A stretch of DNA of 64,000 nucleotides from positions 930,001-994,000 of the forward strand of contig NC_018748.1 of NCBI RefSeq assembly GCF_000263195.1, read 5' to 3'. Each line of letters starts with the position of its first letter. The stretch's first letter is position 1. This DNA is from Emticicia oligotrophica DSM 17448 (GTDB taxonomy: Bacteria; Bacteroidota; Bacteroidia; Cytophagales; Spirosomataceae). Shown here piece by piece: positions 8,258 to 16,517 of the stretch. The translations under genes and the position numbers were made by a program. Under the pieces are notes generated by a model, which was not told the DNA's origin, searched no databases, and saw nothing but the letters and a program-made list of their open reading frames with translations.

Positions 8258-8286
8258 CAAAGGTACAAAGTTTTTTTAAAAATCAA
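8258..8286 (-). promoter_or_regulatory. Promoter of greA
   Basis: Minus strand TTG (8286-8284), 18-nt spacer, TACCTTTG (8265-8258): a full match to the Bacteroidota promoter consensus. Predicted start near 8252, giving a leader of about 165 nt. Confidence 0.6.
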
Positions 8287-8324
8287 GTGATTTTTAAGAC
8301 CACATTATTTATAACGAAAATCTG

Positions 8325-9236
8325 ATGAAAATAGTTTTTATGGGTACGCCCGATTTTGCGGTTGCGAGTCTTAAAGCATTGGTAGAAAGTGGTAAAGAAG
8401 TAGTTGCAGTCATTACTGCACCCGATAAACCTTCGGGAAGAGGCTTGGTAATGAACGAAACACCCGTAAAAAAATACGCGGTTTCTAAGGGGATTCCTGT
8501 ACTACAACCAGAAAAGCTAAAAAATCCTGAGTTTTTAGAGCAACTACGTAGTTATCAAGCTGATTTACAAATTGTTGTTGCATTTCGAATGCTGCCCGAA
8601 GTGGTGTGGAATATGCCTCACCTCGGGACTTTCAATTTACACGGTTCACTCCTACCCCAATACCGTGGTGCTGCTCCAATCAACTGGGCTGTGATTAACG
8701 GTGAAACTGAAACTGGCGTTACAACCTTTTTCTTACAACACGAAATAGACACGGGCAATATTATTTTCGCAGAAAAAACACCTATTTTACCTGATGATAA
8801 CGCAGGTACCATTCACGATAAATTAATGGAAATCGGTGCTGGTTTGGTGGTCAAAACGGTGGAAGCCATAGAAGCGGGCAATTACCCACAAATACCACAA
8901 GATATGAGTGCAGAACTAAAATCTGCTCCAAAAATATTTAAAGAAACTTGTCAAATCAATTGGAATCAACCCGCCGAGAAGGTGCATAATTTTATTCGAG
9001 GACTTTCGCCCTATCCTGCTGCTTGGGCATTACTAAATGACAAATCATGCAAAATTTATAAAACTGAAATTGGCGAGGTGACCGATGATTCTTTAGAGAT
9101 TGGAAGTTTTAAAACCGATGGCAAATCTTTTCTCGACTTCAAAACAGCCGATAAGTATTTAAAAATCAAAGAATTGCAACTCGAAGGCAAAAAACGAATG
9201 GGAATTGAAGAATTTTTGAGAGGCTTTAGGGCATAA
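8325..9236 (+). CDS. fmt: Methionyl-tRNA formyltransferase
   Basis: 303 residues. The N-terminal Rossmann-type domain begins MKIVFMGTPDFA and includes the active-site triad N104, H106 (NLHGSLLPQYRG) and D142 (EIDTGN). The C-terminal OB-like tRNA-binding domain starts near residue 205. It transfers a formyl group from 10-formyl-tetrahydrofolate to Met-tRNA-fMet for translation initiation, in the cytoplasm. It is not next to def, its common partner. It diverges from greA and is followed after 192 nt by hemB. Confidence 0.97.
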   Translation: MKIVFMGTPDFAVASLKALVESGKEVVAVITAPDKPSGRGLVMNETPVKKYAVSKGIPVLQPEKLKNPEFLEQLRSYQADLQIVVAFRMLPEVVWNMPHLGTFNLHGSLLPQYRGAAPINWAVINGETETGVTTFFLQHEIDTGNIIFAEKTPILPDDNAGTIHDKLMEIGAGLVVKTVEAIEAGNYPQIPQDMSAELKSAPKIFKETCQINWNQPAEKVHNFIRGLSPYPAAWALLNDKSCKIYKTEIGEVTDDSLEIGSFKTDGKSFLDFKTADKYLKIKELQLEGKKRMGIEEFLRGFRA

Positions 9237-9428
9237 ATAAGCTCTCAAACACCTTACTTTGGTCATTAGATTATTTTATAGATACTACCTATAATTTTTA
9301 TAATCAATTCTTAAAAATCCTACCGTTTTCTTGACGAACTTTGCAGTATAATTTAAGTCTTTTAAGTAGGATAGGTTTCTAACCTGTCAGAACCAAGCTC
9401 ATTAAAATTTAAAATATTTAGAATACAA

Positions 9429-10400
9429 ATGCTAATCAGTCGCCCACGTAGAAATAGAAAAAGTGCTGCCATCAGGGCTTTAGTACAAGAAACTACCCTT
9501 TCGGTAGATGATTTTATCTTTCCAATGTTTGTCATGGAAGGTTCGGGAATTAAGAGCGAGATAAAATCAATGCCCAATATTTATCGCTTTTCGATAGATA
9601 CACTTTTAGAAGAAATGAAAGAGGTATCTGATTTAGGCATAAAATCAATTTGCCTTTTCCCGAATTATCCAGAATCGAAAAAAGATAAATATGCCACAGA
9701 AAGCTATAAAGCTGATACTTTATATTTAAGAGCATTGAGTGAAATCAAGGAAAAATTCCCGCATATCGCCCTTATGACTGATGTAGCTATGGACCCTTAC
9801 AGTAGCGATGGCCATGACGGTTTGGTAGAAAATGGCGAAATTCTCAACGATGAAACACTCGATATTTTAGGCAAAATGGCCCTTGCTCAAGCACGTGCAG
9901 GAGCCGATATTCTTGGGCCTTCTGATATGATGGATGGACGCATTGGTTACATTCGTGAACTCCTTGATGATGAAGGCTTTACGAATGTGAGTATTATGTC
10001 TTATTCGGTGAAATATGCTAGTGCATTCTACGGTCCATTCCGTGATGCCCTAGATTCTGCCCCAAAATTCGGTGATAAAAAAACTTATCAAATGAACCCC
10101 GCCAATGTGCGTGAGGCACTCATTGAAGGTCAGCTCGATGTGGCAGAAGGTGCTGATTTCTTGATGGTAAAACCAGCATTCTCTTATTTGGATGTGATTA
10201 AAACAATGGCTGATAACTTCGATTTACCTATTGCTGCTTATAATGTTTCTGGCGAATATGCTATGATTAAAGCTGCTGCACAAAATGGCTGGCTCGATGG
10301 AGAAAAAGCCATGCTCGAAATGCTTTTGAGCATCAAACGAGCAGGTGCAAAAATCATCTTGAGTTATTTTGCTAAAGAATTTGCCTTGTTGAAAAAATAA
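9429..10400 (+). CDS. hemB: Delta-aminolevulinic acid dehydratase (porphobilinogen synthase)
   Basis: 323 residues, full length. Active-site lysines K195 (SYSVKYASAF) and K248 (LMVKPA) form the Schiff bases with the two 5-aminolevulinate substrates. The metal-site segment reads TDVAMDPYSSDGHDG. It lacks the three cysteines of zinc-dependent enzymes and belongs to the DxALDPYT class that does not use active-site zinc. It makes porphobilinogen in the tetrapyrrole pathway. pyrC follows 29 nt downstream, probably in one transcript, and hemE lies about 9 kb away on the other strand. The N-terminal arm RPRRNRKSAAIR is normal for octameric HemB. Confidence 0.96.
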   Translation: MLISRPRRNRKSAAIRALVQETTLSVDDFIFPMFVMEGSGIKSEIKSMPNIYRFSIDTLLEEMKEVSDLGIKSICLFPNYPESKKDKYATESYKADTLYLRALSEIKEKFPHIALMTDVAMDPYSSDGHDGLVENGEILNDETLDILGKMALAQARAGADILGPSDMMDGRIGYIRELLDDEGFTNVSIMSYSVKYASAFYGPFRDALDSAPKFGDKKTYQMNPANVREALIEGQLDVAEGADFLMVKPAFSYLDVIKTMADNFDLPIAAYNVSGEYAMIKAAAQNGWLDGEKAMLEMLLSIKRAGAKIILSYFAKEFALLKK

Positions 10401-10429
10401 CATAATCCGTTTTCTATCAAAGATTTCCA

Positions 10430-11767
10430 ATGTCACAATCCATTCTAATACTCAACGCCTTAGTGGTTAATGAAGGCAAAATTACGCCAGCTGATATATT
10501 CATCAAAGATGGTTTTATTGAGCAAATAGGCAATAATCTTTCACATCTTGCTGCAAAAAAAGTAATTGATGCAACTGGTAAATATCTACTCCCAGGTGTG
10601 ATTGACGACCAAGTGCATTTCCGCGAACCGGGCCTGACTCATAAAGCAACTATCGCCACAGAGGCTCGTGCAGCAGTAGCAGGTGGCACTACCAGTTTTA
10701 TGGAAATGCCCAATACTGTACCTAATGCACTAACACAAACTTTACTAGCAGATAAATATCAAATTGCATCGCAAACTTCAATAGCCAACTATTCATTTTT
10801 CATGGGAGCATCGAATGATAATTATGATGAAGCCATGAAAACTGACATCAAAAATGTGTGTGGTTTAAAGATTTTCATGGGAAGTTCAACGGGCAATATG
10901 TTGGTTGATAATGTTGATGTATTGACAAGAATATTCTCTAATTTCCCTTCACTTATTGCTACACATTGTGAAGACGAAGCTACCGTTAAAGCTAATTTAG
11001 CGAAGTATAAGGAACAATATGGCGAAAACATTCCGTATGATATTCACGCCATTATTCGCAATGAAGAAGCATGCTATAAGTCATCAGCAATGGCGATTGA
11101 ATTAGCAAAAAAACATCAAACAAGATTACATATTTTGCATATTTCTACAGCTGACGAAATATCATTATTTAGCAATGCTCCTTTAAATGATAGCAAACAC
11201 ATTACCTCTGAAGTTTGTGTGCACCATTTATGGTTCGATGCTGATGATTATCGTCGTTTGGGTAATCAAATTAAGTGTAATCCAGCAATCAAACATGGCC
11301 ATCGTGAAAAATTATTACAGGCTCTGCTCGACGACCACTTTGATGTAATTGCAACCGACCACGCTCCACATACTTGGGATGAAAAACAACAATCTTATTG
11401 GCAAGCTCCTGCCGGACTTCCACTGGTTCAACATTCACTAAATGTAATGCTCGAATTTTATAAACAAGGGAAAATTTCGCTTGAAAAAATCGTTCAAAAA
11501 ATGTCGCATGCAGTGGCAGATTGCTTCCAGATTGACCGCCGAGGCTATATCAGAGAAGGTTACTGGGCTGATTTAGTATTGGTTGATTTAAACGATACTA
11601 CGCTTGTTACCAAAGATAGTCTTTATGCAAAATGTGGATGGTCGCCATTTGAAGGTACTGAGTTTGGTTCGAAAGTTAGCCACACAATTGTATCAGGAAA
11701 CATTGCGTTTGCGAATGGTAAATTCGATGAAATAAATAAAGGAAAAAGACTTGCCTTTAACCGTTAA
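10430..11767 (+). CDS. pyrC: Dihydroorotase (class I type)
   Basis: 445 residues, amidohydrolase fold. Landmarks: IDDQVHFREPGLTHK near residue 60, GLKIFMGSSTG (probable carboxylated lysine), THCEDE, LHILHIST and IATDHAPH, which together form the binuclear metal site. One oddity is the first motif, usually D-x-H-x-H, which here is D-x-Q-x-H (Q61, H63), so one zinc-ligand histidine is replaced. I recall this variant from other Bacteroidota dihydroorotases, so it may be functional. The reaction closes carbamoyl-aspartate to dihydroorotate in pyrimidine synthesis. Allantoinase or hydantoinase are alternatives. Likely co-transcribed with hemB; a strong terminator follows. Confidence 0.85.
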   Translation: MSQSILILNALVVNEGKITPADIFIKDGFIEQIGNNLSHLAAKKVIDATGKYLLPGVIDDQVHFREPGLTHKATIATEARAAVAGGTTSFMEMPNTVPNALTQTLLADKYQIASQTSIANYSFFMGASNDNYDEAMKTDIKNVCGLKIFMGSSTGNMLVDNVDVLTRIFSNFPSLIATHCEDEATVKANLAKYKEQYGENIPYDIHAIIRNEEACYKSSAMAIELAKKHQTRLHILHISTADEISLFSNAPLNDSKHITSEVCVHHLWFDADDYRRLGNQIKCNPAIKHGHREKLLQALLDDHFDVIATDHAPHTWDEKQQSYWQAPAGLPLVQHSLNVMLEFYKQGKISLEKIVQKMSHAVADCFQIDRRGYIREGYWADLVLVDLNDTTLVTKDSLYAKCGWSPFEGTEFGSKVSHTIVSGNIAFANGKFDEINKGKRLAFNR

Positions 11768-11792
11768 AGATAATTGTTCTTGCCCAAAAGCC

Positions 11793-11827
11793 AATCCCTC
11801 TACACCAAGTTTGTAGAGGGATTTTTT
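11793..11827 (+). terminator. Intrinsic terminator of the hemB-pyrC unit
   Basis: AATCCCTCTACA (11793-11804) pairs perfectly with TGTAGAGGGATT (11812-11823), followed by a T run. Confidence 0.9.
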
Positions 11828-11907
11828 ATTCAAACTACTTCACAAAATAATTAAAATTTTAATAAGATTAGTACCATTATTTTTCGTTTGTTTTACTAAC
11901 TTTAAGC

Positions 11908-12825
11908 ATGAACAGACGAAATTTTATAGCAACAAGCCTAACTGGTACTATTTTAGCAAAAACTAATTTTCTTTTTGCACAACCCCTTACCAATCACTCC
12001 ATTAGTGTATTTTCAAAAACACTTCATTGGATTGAAGACTATCATACATTAGCCGATACTATCGCCGAAATGGGTTTCGATGGAATCGACCTAACGGTTC
12101 GTCCCGATGGGCACGTATTACCCGAAAAAGTTGAAATAGATTTGCCTAAAGCCGTAGCTGCTGCCCAGAAAGCAAAACTGCAAATTCCGATGATTGTAAC
12201 GAGTATCTTACAAGGCGATGCCTTAGCCGAACGCGTTATAAAAACTGCCAGTGAACAGAAAATTGAGCACTATCGAATGGGCTGGTATCATTTAGATATG
12301 AAGCAGGACATCTTGATGCAGGTTGATAACTTTAAAAACCAAATGAAGAGCGTAGAGGTACTTAATCGAAAACACAAAATATCAGGGGAGTATCAAAACC
12401 ACGGAGGGCAAAATCTTGGAGCTGCCGTTTGGGATATTCAACCCATATTCAAGTCTATTGATTCTCCTTATTTGGGTTGCCAATATGATGTAAATCATGC
12501 TACTGCCGAAAATGGTGCAAACTGGGAAACTGGTTTCCGAATCATTGCTCCTTATATTAAAACATTGGCTATCAAGGATTTTAAATGGGTGCTGAAGAAT
12601 AGCAAATTAGTCAAAGAAGGCTGCCCACTCGGTGAAGGGATTGTAGATTGGCCAAAGTTTTTAGGTTTACTAAAACAGTATAACATCAAAGTACCAATGA
12701 CGATGCATTTTGAATACGACTTGGGTGGAGCCGAAAATGGATTAAGAAACATAAAAATAGATAAAAAAGACATTCTTGCGGCCATGAAAAAAGACTTAAC
12801 ACTTCTAAAAACATGGCTTGCGTAA
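11908..12825 (+). CDS. Tat-exported sugar phosphate isomerase/epimerase-like TIM-barrel protein
   Basis: 305 residues. The N-terminus NRRNFIATSLTG followed by a hydrophobic run and a LFAQ cleavage site is a twin-arginine signal. The mature part is a xylose-isomerase-like TIM barrel (MGFDGIDLTVRP, YQNHGG, YDVNHA, IKDFKW, GEGIVDWPKF) with His/Glu/Asp residues in the pattern that binds a divalent metal in this family (for example E and H in the GEYQNHGG and DVNHA segments). Such exported barrels act as epimerases, isomerases or 3-keto-sugar lyases. It heads a run of same-strand genes for carbohydrate modification, with GH88 47 nt downstream. Confidence 0.85.
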   Translation: MNRRNFIATSLTGTILAKTNFLFAQPLTNHSISVFSKTLHWIEDYHTLADTIAEMGFDGIDLTVRPDGHVLPEKVEIDLPKAVAAAQKAKLQIPMIVTSILQGDALAERVIKTASEQKIEHYRMGWYHLDMKQDILMQVDNFKNQMKSVEVLNRKHKISGEYQNHGGQNLGAAVWDIQPIFKSIDSPYLGCQYDVNHATAENGANWETGFRIIAPYIKTLAIKDFKWVLKNSKLVKEGCPLGEGIVDWPKFLGLLKQYNIKVPMTMHFEYDLGGAENGLRNIKIDKKDILAAMKKDLTLLKTWLA

Positions 12826-12872
12826 CACAATTTTCTAAATTGTGCCGTTCTTTAAAACACTAAATTATTAAG

Positions 12873-14252
12873 ATGATTAACATTGATTTCAACCTACAAC
12901 CATCTGATTTAACCGCAAAACTTGCTACCTTCTGGGAGCTTTCAGGCAAGAAAATTCATGCAATTGAAAACAACTACGATGTTTCAAAGGGCTCTCCAGT
13001 ATTTACTCGGAAAGGTGAATATACCACTCGTGGTTGGACAGAATGGACGCAGGGCTTTCAGTTTGGCTCAGCCATTTTGCAATTTGATGCTACGGGCGAT
13101 GAACAATTCCTTGAAATTGGGCGTAAAAATACCTTAAAAGTAATGGCTCCTCATGTAAGCCACATTGGCGTACACGACCACGGCTTTAACAACATAAGCA
13201 CTTATGGTAATTTATTGCGTTTGATGCGTGAAGGCAAAATTACGTTCAATGAATGGGAAAAGAACTTCTATGAACTAGCACTTAAAATTTCAGGGGCTGT
13301 ACAAGCAAGCCGTTGGACTCCAATAAAAAATGGTGGTTACATTCACTCCTTCAATGGAGCCCATTCTCTTTTTGTTGATACTATTCGTTCTTGCCGTGCC
13401 TTAGTTTTGAGCCATCGTTTAGGTCATGTATTTCAAGCCGAAAACGACATAAAAATAAACCTTCTTGATAGAGCATTACAACACATCAAAGCTACCGCTG
13501 ATTATTCGGTGTTTTACGGCGAAGGTAGAGATTCTTATGATATTTGGGGAAGAACAGCCCACGAAAGCGTCTTCAATGTGAAAGATGGTAATTTTCGTTG
13601 TCCTAATTCTCAACAAGGCTATACCGGATTCAGTACTTGGACCCGTGGTTTAGCTTGGGCCATGTGTGGATTTCCTGAAGAGTTAGAATTTCTTGAAACC
13701 CTTGATGACTCCGAACTTGAAGCCTTTGGAGGCCGTGCAAATATTGAAAAATATATGCTTAAAGCAGCTCAAGCCACTTGCGATTTCTACCTCGAACATA
13801 CCCCAATTGATGGCGTACCTTATTGGGATACTGGTGCACCAAACTTGTATAAATTAGGCGATTATCTCGGACAAAAAGCCAATCCTTATAATGATTACGA
13901 ACCAGTTGATGCCTCAGCAGCAGCCATTGGCTCACAAGGCTTATTACGTTTGGGTAGATATTTAATGAGAAAAGGCGATACCGAAAACGGTAGAAAATAC
14001 TGGCAGACTGGTCTAACAGTTTTAAACACGCTATTAGATGAACCGTATCTAAGCACAAAAGAAAATCATCAAGGATTGCTTTTACATTCCATTTATCATC
14101 AACCAAATGGATGGGATTATGTGCCTGAAGGTAGTAGAATAGCCAATGGTGAATCAAGTATGTGGGGCGATTATCATTTCAGAGAAGTAGCTCTTTATGT
14201 ACAAAAACTCATCAATCAGGAGCCTTATTATACTTTTTATAACTGTTTGTAA
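12873..14252 (+). CDS. GH88-like unsaturated glucuronyl hydrolase
   Basis: 459 residues, predicted (alpha/alpha)6 barrel. The hallmark STWTRGLAWAMCGF (~residues 252-265) and the late PVDASAAAI and ESSMWGDYHFREVAL are typical of GH88. Two aspartates, D102 in GVHDHGFN and D169 in LFVDTIRS, fit the catalytic pair of the family. GH88 enzymes hydrate the C4-C5 double bond of unsaturated uronates released by polysaccharide lyases, but no lyase is nearby, so the substrate is open. No signal peptide is visible (MINIDFNLQPSDL), so the protein is probably cytoplasmic, unlike its exported upstream neighbour. Confidence 0.85.
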   Translation: MINIDFNLQPSDLTAKLATFWELSGKKIHAIENNYDVSKGSPVFTRKGEYTTRGWTEWTQGFQFGSAILQFDATGDEQFLEIGRKNTLKVMAPHVSHIGVHDHGFNNISTYGNLLRLMREGKITFNEWEKNFYELALKISGAVQASRWTPIKNGGYIHSFNGAHSLFVDTIRSCRALVLSHRLGHVFQAENDIKINLLDRALQHIKATADYSVFYGEGRDSYDIWGRTAHESVFNVKDGNFRCPNSQQGYTGFSTWTRGLAWAMCGFPEELEFLETLDDSELEAFGGRANIEKYMLKAAQATCDFYLEHTPIDGVPYWDTGAPNLYKLGDYLGQKANPYNDYEPVDASAAAIGSQGLLRLGRYLMRKGDTENGRKYWQTGLTVLNTLLDEPYLSTKENHQGLLLHSIYHQPNGWDYVPEGSRIANGESSMWGDYHFREVALYVQKLINQEPYYTFYNCL

Positions 14253-14257
14253 GAATT

Positions 14258-14280
14258 GTGGGGCGAACATTCTGTTCGCG
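14258..14280. repeat. Short perfect inverted repeat between GH88 and OYE genes
   Basis: GCGAACA (14263-14269), loop TTC, TGTTCGC (14273-14279), flanked by GGG. No T run follows, so it is not a classical terminator. The 46-nt gap is otherwise featureless. It may be a processing site, operator or dispersed repeat unit. Confidence 0.4.
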
Positions 14281-14298
14281 ATTTAAAATAATAAAAAA

Positions 14299-15750
14299 AT
14301 GGCAGAAAAATTTAAACCTAAATATACAAGAGTAGCTCAACTCAAAACAGCTCAGGATTTGAGAAATTATTTGGAGACAAATGAGGTAAAACTTGACTTT
14401 GATGATGACTTAATTACAGGAGACGCATCGCCTTTCAGAAAAAATATTACCTTAAAATCTGGCAAGAAAATCGGTAATAGCTTGGCTATTTTACCCATGG
14501 AAGGTTGGGATGGTACAGCCGATGGTCGCCCAAGTGACCTCACAAAGCGTCGTTGGGAAAATTTTGCTATTAGTGGAGCAAAACTTCTTTGGGGTTGTGA
14601 AGCAGTGGCTGTATCTCACGAAGGAAGAGCCAATCCGCGTCAGTTGGTTATTAATGAAGCTAATTTCTCTGAATATGAGAATCTCTACAAATTGGTAGTT
14701 GAAAAACATACCGAAAAATTTGGCACAGCCGATGATTTAGTGGTTGGTCTTCAACTCACTCACTCTGGTCGTTTCTGTAAACCAAACGATAACACAAAGT
14801 TTGAATCGAAAATTCTCTATAATCATCCAAAATTAGACAAGAAATTTCATTTGAGCGAAGAGCATCCAATCATGACTGATGATGAAATTGATTCCCTCAT
14901 CGAGGATTTTATAAAGGCTGCTGTTTTAGCTCAAAAGGCAGGTTTTCAATTCATTGATATCAAACATTGCCATGGATATTTAGGTCATGAATTTCTGAGT
15001 GCCTATGACCGTGAAGGCAAATATGGTGGTAGTTTCGAGAATCGTACGAGATTTTTACGAAATATCGTTGAAGGTGTGAAAAAAGCTGCCCCAGGTTTAG
15101 AAATGGGCATTCGTTTGAGTGCGATTGATTTTGTTCCGTTCAAAAAAAGTGATTCTGGTATAGGCGAACCCGACTTAAAACCAAATGAAACCTACAAATA
15201 TGCATTCGGCTCTGACGAATCAGGCATTAATGTAGATTTAGAAGAACCTAAAGCATTTTTAGCCTTGGCACAGAGCCTAGGTATTCAGCTCATTTGTATT
15301 ACGGTTTCAAGTCCTTATTATAACCCTCATTTGATTCGTCCAGCACTATTTCCGCCATCAGATGGCTATCAACCACCTGAAGAACCACTTACAGGCGTAG
15401 CTCGCATGATTGATGTAGCAGCAGGCTTAAAAGAAGCTTTTCCAGATTTAATCATTGTTGGCTCTGGCTATTCTTATCTGCAAGAATGGCTGCCAAATGT
15501 AGCACAAAACGTTTTACGAAATAATAAAGCTGATTTTGTTGGCTTTGGTAGAATGGTATTATCTTATCCAACAATGCCTGATGATATGCTTAATGATAGA
15601 CCAACGCAAAGAAAATTACTGTGTCGTACTTTTTCAGACTGCACAACTGCCCCTCGAAATGGTTTATATTCTGGGTGTTTTCCTTTAGATGCTATCTATA
15701 AAAATCATCCTCACGCCGAAATTTTAAAAACCATTAAAGACGGTCTATGA
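14299..15750 (+). CDS. NADH:flavin oxidoreductase (Old Yellow Enzyme family)
   Basis: 483 residues, longer than the usual ~360. The FMN-binding TIM barrel is recognisable from ILPMEGWDGTADGRP, VVGLQLTHSGRF, KHCHGYLGHEFLSAYDREG, FENRTRFL and the C-terminal VGFGRMVLSYP. The HCHGYLGHEF segment is the family's substrate and FMN region. Extra length comes from an N-terminal ~65-residue extension and inserts around residues 290-350. Family members reduce activated C=C bonds or open ring and keto compounds using NAD(P)H. The SDR gene starts within its stop region (4-nt overlap), which indicates a linked redox step on the same intermediate. Cytoplasmic. Confidence 0.88.
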   Translation: MAEKFKPKYTRVAQLKTAQDLRNYLETNEVKLDFDDDLITGDASPFRKNITLKSGKKIGNSLAILPMEGWDGTADGRPSDLTKRRWENFAISGAKLLWGCEAVAVSHEGRANPRQLVINEANFSEYENLYKLVVEKHTEKFGTADDLVVGLQLTHSGRFCKPNDNTKFESKILYNHPKLDKKFHLSEEHPIMTDDEIDSLIEDFIKAAVLAQKAGFQFIDIKHCHGYLGHEFLSAYDREGKYGGSFENRTRFLRNIVEGVKKAAPGLEMGIRLSAIDFVPFKKSDSGIGEPDLKPNETYKYAFGSDESGINVDLEEPKAFLALAQSLGIQLICITVSSPYYNPHLIRPALFPPSDGYQPPEEPLTGVARMIDVAAGLKEAFPDLIIVGSGYSYLQEWLPNVAQNVLRNNKADFVGFGRMVLSYPTMPDDMLNDRPTQRKLLCRTFSDCTTAPRNGLYSGCFPLDAIYKNHPHAEILKTIKDGL

Positions 15751-16517
15751 AAAAGGTAGCGTTTATCACTGGTGGAAGTCGAGGCATTGGATTAGGAATT
15801 GCCCAACATTTGGCACAAAATGGTTTTAATTTGGCCATTAACGGCATGCGAGACGAAGAAACAGTAACAGAGGTCTTGAGCTTTCTATCTATTCTCGGAG
15901 CAGAAGTTATTTATTGCCAGGGCGATATAGCTTCAAAAGAAGCTCGGACTGCAATGCTTCAAAAAATCAAAAATCATTTCGGTAGATTAGATGTATTGGT
16001 TAATAATGCGGGAGTGGCTCCCAAAGAAAGAAATGATATTTTGCTGGCCAGCGAAGAAAGTTTCGATTACGTACTTTCTACAAATTTAAAGGGTACATAT
16101 TTCTTAACTCAAGCCGTGGCTAATTGGATGATTGAGCAAAAGAAATCAAACGGCGATTTTGATGGCTGTATCATTACAATTTCGTCTATTTCAGCCACAG
16201 TAGCATCAGTTAATCGAGGAGAATATTGTGTATCAAAGGCGGGTTTAGGTATGATGACTCAACTTTTTGCCGCTCGACTAGGTGAATTTAATATTCCAGT
16301 ATATGAAGTCAGACCGGGCGTAATTAAAACCGATATGACATCGGGTGTCACTGAAAAATATGACAAACTTATCGCCGATGGGCTCACCGTACAAAATCGA
16401 TGGGGCTTTCCAGAAGATATAGGCAAAGCTGTCTCAGCAATAGCCAAAGGAGGCTTCCCCTATTCTACCGGCCAAGTGTTTATGATTGATGGTGGTCTGA
16501 CGATTGCGAGATTATGA
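15747..16517 (+). CDS. Short-chain dehydrogenase/reductase (3-ketoacyl-ACP reductase-like)
   Basis: 256 residues, classical SDR. Cofactor motif TGGSRGIG (8-15), NNAG (86-89), and catalytic S147, Y160 and K164 (YCVSK). The C-terminal TGQVFMIDGGL is typical of FabG-like proteins. It oxidises or reduces a hydroxyl/keto group with NAD(P)(H). Start and stop codons overlap the OYE gene upstream and the cytochrome c fusion gene downstream by 4 nt each, so the three are one translational unit. The context suggests a sugar or uronate-derived substrate rather than fatty acids. Confidence 0.88.
   Translation: MKKVAFITGGSRGIGLGIAQHLAQNGFNLAINGMRDEETVTEVLSFLSILGAEVIYCQGDIASKEARTAMLQKIKNHFGRLDVLVNNAGVAPKERNDILLASEESFDYVLSTNLKGTYFLTQAVANWMIEQKKSNGDFDGCIITISSISATVASVNRGEYCVSKAGLGMMTQLFAARLGEFNIPVYEVRPGVIKTDMTSGVTEKYDKLIADGLTVQNRWGFPEDIGKAVSAIAKGGFPYSTGQVFMIDGGLTIARL

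Noticed and set aside
12873-14252. Assigning the GH88-like gene to GH105
   Set aside because: The spacing of D102 and D169 and the PVDASAAAI and SSMWGDY motifs fit GH88 better, although the two families are related.
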